Positions 16,908 to 24,609 of a stretch of 52,607 nt of DNA are shown piece by piece; the first letter of the stretch is position 1, and every line of letters begins with the position of its first letter. The stretch spans positions 1 through 52,607 of the forward strand of contig JAHDQM010000038.1 of the NCBI GenBank assembly GCA_018433835.1. The letters run 5' to 3'. The position numbers were made by a program, and so were the translations under genes. Below the pieces are notes generated by a model that was not told the DNA's origin, did not search any database, and saw only the letters and a list, made by a program, of their open reading frames with translations. The DNA is from Methanoculleus sp. (GTDB taxonomy: Archaea; Halobacteriota; Methanomicrobia; Methanomicrobiales; Methanoculleaceae).

Positions 16908-16950
16908 GCGGGGGTTGCCGAGCCAGGTCAAAGGCGCTGGATTTAGGGTC
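16908..16950 (+). pseudogene. Truncated tRNA-Leu (5' half) pseudogene
   Basis: The first 43 bases repeat the acceptor strand, D-arm and anticodon loop of the intact tRNA-Leu 89 bases downstream, differing at a few stem positions. After GGATTTAGGGTC the match stops and AT-rich sequence follows. Remnants resembling a tRNA 3' acceptor (CCCACCCACGC, about 16987-16996) remain, but no T-arm can be formed. TATA-like AAGTATAATT at about 16874-16883 is correctly placed for transcription. A split or intron-containing tRNA is less likely because the T-arm is absent. Confidence 0.6.
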
Positions 16951-16968
16951 TTATACTAAAAAAGGTTC

Positions 16969-16978
16969 CTATATCTGA
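16969..16978 (+). promoter_or_regulatory. TATA box for tRNA-Leu
   Basis: CCTATATCTG is centred about 25 bases before the mature 5' end of the intact tRNA-Leu, inside the sequence that interrupts the truncated copy. Confidence 0.45.
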
Positions 16979-16996
16979 CTTACATCCCACCCACGC

Positions 16997-17081
16997 GCGA
17001 GGGTTGCCGAGCCAGGTCAAAGGCGACGGATTTAGGGTCCGTTCTCGAAGGAGTTCAAGGGTTCGAATCCCTTCCCTCGCA
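16997..17081 (+). tRNA. tRNA-Leu (anticodon UAG)
   Basis: 85 bases. The acceptor stem GCGAGGG pairs perfectly with CCCTCGC before discriminator A at 17081. The anticodon stem ACGGA/TCCGT encloses TTTAGGG, giving anticodon UAG. A long variable arm of class II type (TCTCGAAGGAG region) and the T-arm GGGTTCGAATCCC are present. CCA is not encoded. Confidence 0.95.
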
Positions 17082-17257
17082 TACGTACCAATTTTTCCAG
17101 AAGTTCTTCCCTGTCAGGACAACGGAAGGCCCCTGGCACTCTATTCCACCGCGCCGACGGGCACAGCCTTCCTCCGGGGAGGCCTCACCCTATCAGGTAC
17201 ACACTCTCACTTAGCGCGCTCAAGGTATTTTGTCCCGCATAATCCGATGCTGATTGC

Positions 17258-18118
17258 ATGGAACAAGACCAGCCACACGGGGCACCAACGCTCTTTCAGG
17301 ATGCAAGCGTCTTTACCGTCGACTACATTCCCGTTCCAGGTCCGTATCGCATGGTACAGGCCGAAGAGCTCGCCTTCGAACTGCACCAGATGATGGCCGG
17401 CTCAACACCAGGATACATCATCTGCAGAGGCCCACCAGGGACCGGGAAGACCGCATGCGTGCGAGCGATCTTCTCCGAGATCGAGGCGCTGAACTCGCGT
17501 TTCATCCCGATCTACGTTGACTGCAGGACTGACCGGACAAGATACTCTATCCTCTCGCGGATCTCCCTGAACCTGACCGGCCGGCCGTCGGCCGAAGACA
17601 TGGATGAGTCGGGGGTCATAGAAACCATAGCGGATCATATACTCGAACGCAGGGCCGTGCTCGCCGTCTGCCTCGACGACATCGACCACATCGGCGGGGG
17701 TGTGACCAATTATGTGCTGCACGTACTGCTACGCATGCACGAAACCCGGCCGGGGGTCAAGGTCGGCGCAGTCGCTATCATCAACAGCCCCTATTTCAAT
17801 CTCTGCAGCACTCCGGAGGCTTCCAGCTCTTCGGTCTTCCACCCGGCCGAGATCATCTTCCCGCCATTCTCTGACGGCGAGATCCGTGGGATCCTCCGGG
17901 ACCGGGTGCAACAGGGGCTCTCCCCTGGCGTGCTGTCTGATGAGATATTTGCCCTGGTGGTACAGGGGACGATGGAATGTGGCAATATCCGTATGGGTCT
18001 CTCCCTGCTTCGGCAGGCAGTGACGATCGCTGAACAGGATGGCCGGAGATCAGTAACCCAGGAGGATGTCTGCACGGCGTACAAGAGTTGGTGTGACGGC
18101 TTCCTGCAAGCGATCTAA
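17258..18118 (+). CDS. Orc1/Cdc6-like AAA+ ATPase lacking a winged-helix domain
   Basis: 286 residues. Walker A GPPGTGKT near residue 59, Walker B VCLDDID near residue 140, and the AAA+ lid region are present. The protein stops where the C-terminal winged-helix DNA-binding domain of archaeal Orc1/Cdc6 would begin; its paralogue in this window is about 100 residues longer. It may be a regulatory ATPase rather than an origin-binding initiator. TATA-like GGTATTTT about 28 bases before the ATG suggests a leaderless message. A conserved non-coding hairpin element starts about 40 bases after the stop codon, as it does after the second Orc1-like gene. Confidence 0.75.
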   Translation: MEQDQPHGAPTLFQDASVFTVDYIPVPGPYRMVQAEELAFELHQMMAGSTPGYIICRGPPGTGKTACVRAIFSEIEALNSRFIPIYVDCRTDRTRYSILSRISLNLTGRPSAEDMDESGVIETIADHILERRAVLAVCLDDIDHIGGGVTNYVLHVLLRMHETRPGVKVGAVAIINSPYFNLCSTPEASSSSVFHPAEIIFPPFSDGEIRGILRDRVQQGLSPGVLSDEIFALVVQGTMECGNIRMGLSLLRQAVTIAEQDGRRSVTQEDVCTAYKSWCDGFLQAI

Positions 18119-18155
18119 GCCGCCCTCCAGCCCGTGACCCTCGTTCATGACGGCT

Positions 18156-18403
18156 CGCGGGGGACCCTCCGCCGACAGACCTCACTCCCTCCGGTCAGCG
18201 AGGGTCGCGCCTCCGGCGCTGCACTCCGTGCCCCCTCGCCGCCCTCCGCTCGTGGCGTCTGCCTGATCTTCTCTTCCTGTATGGGACCTCAGACGACCAT
18301 GACCGGCTCGGAACTCGCCGGTCATCGTCTGCTAGGAAGTGCTCGTCGCGTCGTGCTGCGCACCGCGCTCCTCGCACGGAGGGGTGGCGCAGGGCCACCC
18401 CTC
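18156..18403 (+). ncRNA. Conserved Orc1-downstream structured element, copy A
   Basis: This non-coding stretch matches the minus strand at 45461-45665. Shared parts in order: a CAGACC-CACTCCCTC block, GTGGCGTCTGCCTGATCT (18252-18269), a CTTCCTGT block, and a stem-loop ATGACCGGC/GCCGGTCAT around loop TCGGAACTC (18299-18325). It ends with a 10-bp hairpin GAGGGGTGGC/GCCACCCCTC (18379-18403) followed by AAAA. Copy A has about 50 extra bases after the first block. An outer stem CAGACG/CGTCTG (18290-18295, 18326-18331) extends the main hairpin. It could be a small RNA or a DNA structure linked to the Orc1-like protein; no reading frame is shared by the copies. Confidence 0.6.
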
Positions 18404-18446
18404 AAAAGTACTGGACGTTGTATAGACCCCGGAGCCTACCCGCATT

Positions 18447-18830
18447 TCAACTCCGGCCACTGCCCGCTATCTGCTGCGCCCAAACACTGCCTTCACCGGT
18501 CAGCCGGTAGACGATCCAGTTCCCCTGCGCCTCGCCGACGATCAGCCCGGCTGTCTTCAGGACCGAGAGATGGTACGACAATCTTGAATCCGCTATTGAG
18601 AGCACCTCCTTGATGACGCAGACACAGAGCGGCTGCACGGAGAGCATCGCGAGGATCTTGAGACGGAACGGGTCGGCGAGCGCGCGGTGGACGGCGCTCT
18701 TCCGTTTGAGCGTCGTATCCTCCGGCAACTGCTTTACCAAGCCTTCGATGCCGCCACACCGGCAGAGCGACTCCTCGACGTCGGGAGGGAGGGGCATGGG
18801 CGTATCCTGGTATTTACCATCTTCTGTCAT
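18447..18830 (-). CDS. arsR: ArsR-family metalloid-responsive repressor
   Basis: 127-residue winged-helix regulator. PLCVCVIKEVL carries the Cys69-x-Cys71 pair at the helix where ArsR proteins bind arsenite; Cys23 and Cys25 may be further ligands. The recognition helix region is ADSRLSYHLSVL. The predicted TATA (18875-18883, minus strand) and the inverted repeat at 18849-18868 place an operator at its own start site, suggesting autorepression released by arsenic(III). A broken copy lies at 20905-21213. Similar operator sites elsewhere in the window point to a wider regulon. Confidence 0.85.
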   Translation of the reverse strand: MTEDGKYQDTPMPLPPDVEESLCRCGGIEGLVKQLPEDTTLKRKSAVHRALADPFRLKILAMLSVQPLCVCVIKEVLSIADSRLSYHLSVLKTAGLIVGEAQGNWIVYRLTGEGSVWAQQIAGSGRS

Positions 18831-18848
18831 CAGGGTCTCACACTCGAC

Positions 18849-18868
18849 ATTTCAAAAGAATATGAAAT
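18849..18868. promoter_or_regulatory. ArsR-type operator O1 at arsR promoter
   Basis: ATTTCA and TGAAAT form a perfect six-base inverted repeat with eight bases between. It sits between the minus-strand TATA (TTATAGATATT, about 18874-18884) and the arsR ATG, covering the expected transcription start. It conforms to the TTTCA-N8-TGAAA pattern found at five other places in the window. Confidence 0.65.
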
Positions 18869-19142
18869 GGAAATATCTATAACCTTTCGCCGCCACCACA
18901 CGCGGTGCGAACCCTCCGTTCGACTGCAGAGGAGAAAAAAGCATGGATGTTACATGCTTCGGTTGCATCGGCGGTGGCAGGGTTGCACGAAGCATCCTGA
19001 CCCGGGGAGGAAAAGGCCGGGGCAATACCGGCCCGATAAGCCACCAGGGTTCCACTGGAGATTCGATTCCCTCGAAAACTGTTTGTCTGCTCGCAGAGGC
19101 AGAACGACTCACCGGAAGGACGATATGCAAGGTAGTGCGCAC

Positions 19143-20999
19143 ATGAACATACTTGGCATCAATTATATCTACCACGACTCCACGGCCTGTGTGGTCAAAG
19201 ACGGCAAACTGGTCGTCTCACTGGAAGAGGAACGGCTGAACCGGGAAAAGCATACATATGCGTTCCCCAAACAAGCAATCGCACGCAGTCTGGAGATTGC
19301 CGGGTTAGCGGCCGGGGACATCGACCATATCGCGATCTCTTTCAAGCCCGACCTTGAAAGGCCGAGAAAAATTGCCTATGCACTGAAGTTGGGGTGGAAG
19401 ACCCGGACCTTCTCCTCCAAGGAACTGGGCTTCGCCCTCTTCGCGACAAGAGCCTTCAGGCTCTGGTTCGATGCAACATTTGCGAAGGGTAAGAAGCCGA
19501 AGGTGCATTTCGTTCCTCACCACCTCTCCCATGCAGCCGGCTCGTTCTTCGTCAGCCCCTATGAGAGCGCCGCTCTCCTGTCGCTGGACGGATGGGGCGA
19601 GTGGGCCACGACGTTCAAGGGGGTCGGGCGGGGCACTACCGTTGAGTTCTTTGCTCAGGATCTCTTCCCTTACTCCCTGGGCGCGGTGTATGAAGCGCCC
19701 ACCGACTTCTGCGGGTTCCGGACCAGTTATGATGAGGGCAAGACCATGGGACTGGCGCCGCTGGGCAACCCCGATACCTTCTCCGGGATCGTGGAGAAGA
19801 TCTTCTGGGTCAACGAGGACATGTCCATAGGCGTGGACCTCTCCTACTTCGACTTTCAGCACTATGGAGCACGCTGCTCGAAAAAGTTCTACGAGACGTT
19901 CGGTCAACCCCGGCAGAAGACCAGGGACGCCAGATTCGAGCAGCACCACCTGGACGTGGCGGCAGCCTTTCAGAAGCAACTCGAGGAATGTGTGCTGAAG
20001 ATCGCCCGTCAACTCCACGAGCGCACACAGGAAGATTATCTGGTGATTTCCGGCGGTGTTACCCTCAACAGCGTGGCGAACGGCCGGCTGGTACGGGAGA
20101 GTGGATTCAAGGATCTCTACGTGATGCCGGCGGCCGGCGATAACGGGACGGCCATCGGCGCCGCATACTATGTATATAACAGCGTACTGGGCCAGCCCCG
20201 TACGTACGTCCACGACGATCCCTACGTCGGCACCGAATACGGGAACGAGACCATCCAGAAACTGCTCGAGGAATGCAAACTGGAGCATCACTATCTCCCG
20301 GACGACCAACTGGAGGCCGTAACTGCAGGCCTGCTTCAGAGCGGCCAGATCGTCGGCTGGTTTCAGGGCCGAATGGAGATCGGGCCCCGGGCTCTCGGCA
20401 ATCGCTCAATTCTCGCCAACCCGACGTTGCCGGATATGAAAGACAGGATCAATGCAGAGGTCAAGCACCGGGAAGCGTTCCGGCCCTTCGCGCCCTCCTG
20501 CCCGATCGAAGACACCCCGCAGTATTTCGAACAGCACGTGGCGGATCCGTTCATGCTGAAGGTATGCCGCGTGCGGCCGGAGAAGCAGGCAGTCATACCG
20601 GCCGTCACCCATGTGGACGGCACGGCACGGCTGCAGACGGTTCACCGGGAGACCAACCCGCGGTTTCATCGGTTGCTGAAAGAGTTCGAGAAACTCACCG
20701 GCGTCCCGGTATTGCTGAACACGAGTTTCAACGTGATGGGCGAGCCTATCGTGGAGTCGCCGCAGGATGCCATCCGCTGCTTCTTCTCCACCGGTCTGGA
20801 TTACCTGGTATTGGGGAATTATATCGTCGGCAAGCAACCCGGCATGCTTCCCGATGCCCTGGCGGTCCGGGCGTTCGCACCCTCCCGCAGCCCGCCGGTC
20901 TCCCTGGATCGAGAGGCTGTGGAGGATCCGGTTCCCCTGCTGGTTGCCGACAATCACCCCTGCCTTCTCCAGGACCGGGAGGTGGCGGGTCGGTCTTGA
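19143..20999 (+). CDS. NodU/CmcH-family carbamoyltransferase
   Basis: 618 residues. The N-terminal ASKHA-type half has GINYIYHDSTACVVKDGKL, LSLDGWGEW and conserved HHLSHAAGSF. The C-terminal half has GWFQGRMEIGPRALGNRSILANP and AFRPFAPSCP, diagnostic of carbamoyltransferases that move a carbamoyl group from carbamoyl phosphate via carbamoyl-AMP to a hydroxyl group, often on glycans or secondary metabolites. The substrate here is unknown. Homology ends near YLVLGNYIVGKQ; the last ~50 residues read through the antisense strand of a broken arsR gene, so the natural C-terminus has probably been replaced. ATG 19143 matches the family start; longer upstream readings are not supported. Confidence 0.82.
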   Translation: MNILGINYIYHDSTACVVKDGKLVVSLEEERLNREKHTYAFPKQAIARSLEIAGLAAGDIDHIAISFKPDLERPRKIAYALKLGWKTRTFSSKELGFALFATRAFRLWFDATFAKGKKPKVHFVPHHLSHAAGSFFVSPYESAALLSLDGWGEWATTFKGVGRGTTVEFFAQDLFPYSLGAVYEAPTDFCGFRTSYDEGKTMGLAPLGNPDTFSGIVEKIFWVNEDMSIGVDLSYFDFQHYGARCSKKFYETFGQPRQKTRDARFEQHHLDVAAAFQKQLEECVLKIARQLHERTQEDYLVISGGVTLNSVANGRLVRESGFKDLYVMPAAGDNGTAIGAAYYVYNSVLGQPRTYVHDDPYVGTEYGNETIQKLLEECKLEHHYLPDDQLEAVTAGLLQSGQIVGWFQGRMEIGPRALGNRSILANPTLPDMKDRINAEVKHREAFRPFAPSCPIEDTPQYFEQHVADPFMLKVCRVRPEKQAVIPAVTHVDGTARLQTVHRETNPRFHRLLKEFEKLTGVPVLLNTSFNVMGEPIVESPQDAIRCFFSTGLDYLVLGNYIVGKQPGMLPDALAVRAFAPSRSPPVSLDREAVEDPVPLLVADNHPCLLQDREVAGRS

Positions 21000-21213
21000 G
21001 TCTGCTGGCCCGAGCACCGCCTTGATGACGCAGAGCGGCCGGGACCACGAGCAAGGCAACGATCTTCAGCCGGAGCGGGCCGGCGAGTGCACGGTGGACG
21101 GTGCTCTTCTGTTTGGGCGTCGCATCATCCGGCAGCGGCTCTGCCGGTCCCACGATGCCTTCATGCCGGCAGAGCGACTCCTCGACGTCGGAAGGGGCAA
21201 CGTCGGAGATGCA
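20905..21213 (-). pseudogene. Frameshifted second arsR gene
   Basis: On the minus strand, segments in different frames align in order with the intact ArsR: DVEESLCRHEGI, then STVHRALAGPLRLKIVALL, then LCVIKAVLGPADSRPTRHL and EKAGVIVGNQQGNRILHSL. At least two frameshifts break it, one near 21210 and one near 21025. The CVC metal-binding pair is reduced to LCVI. It has its own operator-like repeat at 21251-21270. Its 3' end is overrun by the carbamoyltransferase reading frame on the other strand. Confidence 0.75.
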
Positions 21214-21250
21214 TTATCGCAATTCATATCCAACAGGACACCTTCCATCT

Positions 21251-21270
21251 ATTTCAATATTTTATGAAAC
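21251..21270. promoter_or_regulatory. ArsR-type operator O2 before the broken arsR
   Basis: TTTCA (21252-21256) and TGAAA (21265-21269) with eight bases between, in AT-rich sequence directly upstream of the arsR pseudogene. It has the same spacing as O1. Confidence 0.55.
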
Positions 21271-21501
21271 AGAAAAGGCCTTAACCATTGCACGTGAAAG
21301 CAGATTATGTCGGAGAGTGCTCTGGCAACAACATGGCAACCGGCACGGATCCGGATCCCGGCGAGACTATCGATACACCTCCACACGTCCTATGTCGAAA
21401 ACCAGATTACGTGGGGTCTGGACGGCTCAGAGGGCAAGCCCGACAGGGTCTGCCCTATCACCCCGGTGGCTGGCGGATGCCAGCGGGCCTGCCGACATCT
21501 C

Positions 21502-21575
21502 CTTCAACTCTTTTTGAAACCAGAACCTTTATCGGGTGGTGGCACCCACACTGTTTCAAATATTGTTGAAACAGT
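21502..21575 (+). promoter_or_regulatory. Double-operator promoter of the arsenic/redox operon (O4, TATA, O3)
   Basis: O4 (CTTCA-N8-TGAAA, 21502-21519) lies just upstream of TATA-like CCTTTATC (about 21525-21532). O3 (21550-21575) lies over the expected start site and is a 10-base perfect inverted repeat, ACTGTTTCAA/TTGAAACAGT, with six bases between. The cysteine-rich gene starts 15 bases after O3. An ArsR dimer at O3 would block initiation and one at O4 would block TBP/TFB. The rest of 21271-21501 holds no gene I can support. Confidence 0.7.
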
Positions 21576-21590
21576 ATGGAGCGTATCACC

Positions 21591-21743
21591 ATGACGGACG
21601 ACACCAGCGAAAACCGGAAAGAAGGCATCGCCGGACGGATCAAGAAACTCTTTGCACCGGAGAGCGACTGCGGCTGCGGCAGCGGCGGCTGCTGCGGCGG
21701 CGTGAAGGTTGTGCCGAAGAAGACAGACGAGAAGAAGGAGTGA
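21591..21743 (+). CDS. Small cysteine-rich protein, first gene of the arsenic operon
   Basis: 50 residues: a charged N-terminal half, then a CGCGSGGCC cluster with four cysteines, then a lysine-rich tail. GGAG at 21578-21581 is nine bases before ATG 21591; ATG 21576 five codons earlier is also in frame but has no such site. It is 13 bases before the FTR gene and directly under the double operator. The cysteine cluster suggests metal or arsenite(III) binding or a thiol shuttle. It is too short for family assignment; similar CGCG/CC ends occur in proteins downstream in this operon. Confidence 0.6.
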   Translation: MTDDTSENRKEGIAGRIKKLFAPESDCGCGSGGCCGGVKVVPKKTDEKKE

Positions 21744-21756
21744 CCGGAAGCGGAGC

Positions 21757-22077
21757 ATGGCAGACGACGAACAGACGACCCTGACCGAGGATGAACTGGT
21801 CGAAGAGATCCGTGCCTGGGCGGAGGAGTACGCCCGCGAGCACGACCTCGCGCTCAACCCGGACGAACGGGTCAGAAACACCGTCATCCGGGGGCTCGCC
21901 CGGAACCAGCTCCGGTACGGCAGGCGCTACTGCCCCTGCCGCATCCGGAAAGGTGTGCCCGAAGAAGACGCAACGATCACCTGCCCCTGCGTCTACCACC
22001 GGGAGGAGATCGAGGCCGAGGGCAGATGCCACTGCAACCTCTTCTTCCGGAAGAGTGCAGTCGGACGGGAGGAGTGA
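21757..22077 (+). CDS. Ferredoxin:thioredoxin reductase catalytic subunit-like
   Basis: 106 residues with the six-cysteine signature CPC (59/61), CPC (76/78) and CHC (91/93), followed by LFF. In the characterised enzyme these give a [4Fe-4S] cluster next to a redox-active disulfide that reduces thioredoxin with ferredoxin electrons. The gap before CHC (12 residues) is longer than the plant-type eight. No variable subunit gene is nearby, as is usual in archaea. Two mini-thioredoxins downstream are the likely partners, giving the operon a ferredoxin-driven thiol supply. Confidence 0.82.
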   Translation: MADDEQTTLTEDELVEEIRAWAEEYAREHDLALNPDERVRNTVIRGLARNQLRYGRRYCPCRIRKGVPEEDATITCPCVYHREEIEAEGRCHCNLFFRKSAVGREE

Positions 22078-22080
22078 CGG

Positions 22081-22281
22081 ATGGCCGATCCTGTGCTGAC
22101 GATCGAGATCGGAGCGGAACTCCTGTGGGTGCTGCTGGCGGCCGTCATCGTCGCGATGGCCTTCTTCATCGGGATGATCGTCCTGATGCGGAGCCGTATG
22201 GCGACCATGATGAAGCACGGCTGCTGTTGCATGCCGCCGGCAGAGCGCGAGCCTTCCAGAGACCAACAGGACGGAGAGTGA
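22081..22281 (+). CDS. Small single-span membrane protein with CCC motif
   Basis: 66 residues: one long membrane helix (about residues 12-36), then a short cytoplasmic-type tail with RSRMATMMKHGCCCMPP. Methionines, a histidine and three adjacent cysteines suggest metal or arsenite binding near the membrane, perhaps feeding the permease encoded six bases downstream. I do not recognise a named family. Confidence 0.6.
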   Translation: MADPVLTIEIGAELLWVLLAAVIVAMAFFIGMIVLMRSRMATMMKHGCCCMPPAEREPSRDQQDGE

Positions 22282-22287
22282 TCGACT

Positions 22288-23193
22288 ATGGATATCACTG
22301 CCAGCCTTATCACCGCCGGAGAGTTCTTCGTTGTTATCGCCGGGGAACTGATCCTGCTCTTTGTGGGGATCACCTTCCTCGTCGGATTGCTTCAGGCTTA
22401 CATCCCCGAGGAGCGGATCCGGAGCGTGCTTGCCGGGAGGCGGCAGGGTGTCGGGAACGTCATTGGGGCCGGGTTCGGGGCGCTCACCCCGTTCTGCTCC
22501 TGCTCGACGATCCCGATCCTGCTCGGCCTCCTCGACGTCGGGGTTCCGTTCGGGGTCTGCATGTCGTTCCTGCTCGCCTCTCCGCTCTTGAACCCGGTGA
22601 TCCTCGCCCTCCTCGTGGCACTCGTCGGGGTCGTCCCGACCGCCGTCTACGCCGCCTTCACCTTCACGGCCGCAGTCGTGCTGGGCTGGCTCCTCGACAG
22701 GCTCGGCTACGCCCGCTACGTGAAAGACGTTATGGTCGAAGGCCGGCCGGAGCCGTGCGGCTGTAACAGCAGCCACGGCACCCGGATCCGCGGGGCGTTC
22801 TCCTTCGCGGTCAGACTTTTCCGGCAGGTCTTCCCCTACCTCCTCCTCGGTGCGGGGATCGGGGCGTTCATCTACGGGTTCGTCCCCGAAGACCTGATCG
22901 TTGCGGTCGCGGGGCCGGGCAACCCCCTCGCCATCCCGGTCGCGGCGGTCATCGGCGTGCCGATGTACATCCGGGCGGAGACGCTCATCCCGATCAGTGC
23001 TGTCCTCCTCGAGAAGGGAATGGGCATCGGCGCCGTGATGGCGTTGATCATCGGCGGCGCGGGAGCGAGCATCCCGGAGGTGACGCTTCTATCCGCGATC
23101 TTCGAGCGGCGCCTTCTCGCCGCTTTCGTCGCGGTCATCCTCGGGGTCGCCATCCTGGCCGGCGTGGTGTTCCAGGCGCTCGCCGTCATCTGA
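22288..23193 (+). CDS. ArsP/DUF318-type permease (1)
   Basis: 301 residues with about eight to ten membrane helices. GALTPFCSCSTIPI near residue 70 and the later GAGASIPEVT match the two inverted halves of the DUF318 permease family, which includes ArsP, an exporter of trivalent organoarsenicals. The paired cysteines in CSC are the likely substrate thiols. A central loop has a further CGC. Position after FTR and before a second permease suggests efflux of thiol-reactive or methylated arsenic species; substrate is inferred. Confidence 0.78.
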   Translation: MDITASLITAGEFFVVIAGELILLFVGITFLVGLLQAYIPEERIRSVLAGRRQGVGNVIGAGFGALTPFCSCSTIPILLGLLDVGVPFGVCMSFLLASPLLNPVILALLVALVGVVPTAVYAAFTFTAAVVLGWLLDRLGYARYVKDVMVEGRPEPCGCNSSHGTRIRGAFSFAVRLFRQVFPYLLLGAGIGAFIYGFVPEDLIVAVAGPGNPLAIPVAAVIGVPMYIRAETLIPISAVLLEKGMGIGAVMALIIGGAGASIPEVTLLSAIFERRLLAAFVAVILGVAILAGVVFQALAVI

Positions 23194-23249
23194 ATTGCAG
23201 ATTGAACACACGTTAAGAGAACACCATACAGTAACAAAAGGAACAGACC

Positions 23250-24329
23250 ATGATTGACATCCTCACCGGCGCTCTTGCGTCCGGGCTCGCGGCAGTGCTC
23301 GACTACCTCTCGGCGCACGTCCTCACGTGCCTGGTGCCGGCGTTCTTCATAGCCGGCGCCATCGCGGCCTTCGTCAAGAAAGACGCGATCCTGAAGTACT
23401 TCAGCCCGGACACGCCAAAACACATCTCTTATGGGATCGCATCGGTATCGGGGACGATCCTCGCGGTCTGCAGCTGCACCATCCTGCCCATCTTCGCGGG
23501 CATCCTCAAGAAAGGGAGCGGCATCGGTCCCGCGACGACGTTCCTCTTTGCAGGACCGGCCATCAACATCCTCGCGATCATCTACACCGCCCGAGTGCTC
23601 GGCTTCGACCTTGGGGTGGCCCGGGCGGTCTCTGCAGTCGTCCTCGCCATCGTCATCGGGCTTTTCATGGCGCTGATCTTCCGGTCAACCGACGTCGAGA
23701 CACTCAAGAAGAAGGCGATGGCGCCGAGCGTCGCCGGGGCGTGCGAGGAGGAGAAGCCGCGCTGGGTCACGCCGGCGTTCTTCGCCCTCCTCGTCGGCGT
23801 GCTGGTCTTCGGCGCCTCGCCGCTCGATTGGGTGATCCGGCTCTCGATCGTCTACATCCTCACGCTCGCGATCGCTGTCCTGCTCATCTACTACTACGAC
23901 CGGGACGAGGTGACCGACTGGGGGATGGAGACCTGGGACCTGACGAAGAAGATCTTCCCGATCCTGATCGGGGGGACGTTCGTCGTCGGGATCATCGCCT
24001 TCTTCCTCCCGCCGGAGACCTTCCAGCCGTTCTTCGGGAACAACTCGCTCGGCGCCTGCTTCTTCGCGGCGATCGTGGGGACGATCCTCTACATGCCGAC
24101 GCTGCTTGAGGTCCCGATCATCGGCACCACCTTCGGCTACTCGGCGGGGCTCATGGCCGGCGGCCCGGCGCTCGCCCTCTTGCTGGCCGGGCCGACGATC
24201 AGCCTGCCCTCGGTCCTCGTCCTCCACCGAATCATGGGGGCGAAGAAGACGGCGGTCTACGTGGCGCTGGTGGTCGTCTTCGCGACCATCGCCGGGTTCC
24301 TGTACGGGAACGGGATATCACTACTCTAG
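23250..24329 (+). CDS. ArsP/DUF318-type permease (2)
   Basis: 359 residues, about ten membrane helices. AVCSCTILPIFAGILKKGSG near residue 70 is the family's cysteine motif and FLFAGPAINI and LAGPTISLPS are the repeated halves. It differs in length and loops from permease 1, so the pair is not a recent duplicate and may form a heteromeric or sequential system. A 56-base gap precedes it, the longest inside this operon. Confidence 0.78.
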   Translation: MIDILTGALASGLAAVLDYLSAHVLTCLVPAFFIAGAIAAFVKKDAILKYFSPDTPKHISYGIASVSGTILAVCSCTILPIFAGILKKGSGIGPATTFLFAGPAINILAIIYTARVLGFDLGVARAVSAVVLAIVIGLFMALIFRSTDVETLKKKAMAPSVAGACEEEKPRWVTPAFFALLVGVLVFGASPLDWVIRLSIVYILTLAIAVLLIYYYDRDEVTDWGMETWDLTKKIFPILIGGTFVVGIIAFFLPPETFQPFFGNNSLGACFFAAIVGTILYMPTLLEVPIIGTTFGYSAGLMAGGPALALLLAGPTISLPSVLVLHRIMGAKKTAVYVALVVVFATIAGFLYGNGISLL

Positions 24330-24339
24330 GAGAGAACCC

Positions 24340-24609
24340 ATGGAAACAAAGAAGAGAGAGAAACCCTGCTGCGCCGCCGAAGCCCTGCGGCGCGTCCGCC
24401 GGATCGATGTCGGCGGGGTCGTTGTCGGGCTCGCGATGCTCGACGACATTCTGGCCGACATCATCGAGAGCGATCTCTCAGGCGTTACCGCTATCGGCGA
24501 TGAATTGATCAAACAGGTAAAGATTTACAACTACATCCCGAAGGAAGCCGAACCGCTCTACCGGGCGGCGCTCCTTTATGAGTATCAGAACGAGGTGAAG
24601 AAACGATGA
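24340..24609 (+). CDS. Small protein of unknown function in the permease-thioredoxin block
   Basis: 89 residues, helical, with an adjacent Cys10-Cys11 pair near the start and the conserved-looking stretch KIYNYIPKEAEPLYRAALL at the end. GGAGAG before the ATG and a four-base overlap (ATGA) with the thioredoxin gene show that it is a translated, coupled cistron. I do not recognise the family. A thiol partner of the following mini-thioredoxin is plausible. Confidence 0.65.
   Translation: METKKREKPCCAAEALRRVRRIDVGGVVVGLAMLDDILADIIESDLSGVTAIGDELIKQVKIYNYIPKEAEPLYRAALLYEYQNEVKKR

Noticed and set aside
16908..16996. Intron-containing or split tRNA-Leu
   Set aside because: After the anticodon loop no T-arm can be formed and no archaeal bulge-helix-bulge is evident, so a pseudogene is the simpler reading.
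18687..19142. Longer N-terminus for the carbamoyltransferase
   Set aside because: The upstream part of the open frame crosses the arsR promoter and operator and lacks family similarity; the family start MNILGINYIYHDS is at 19143.
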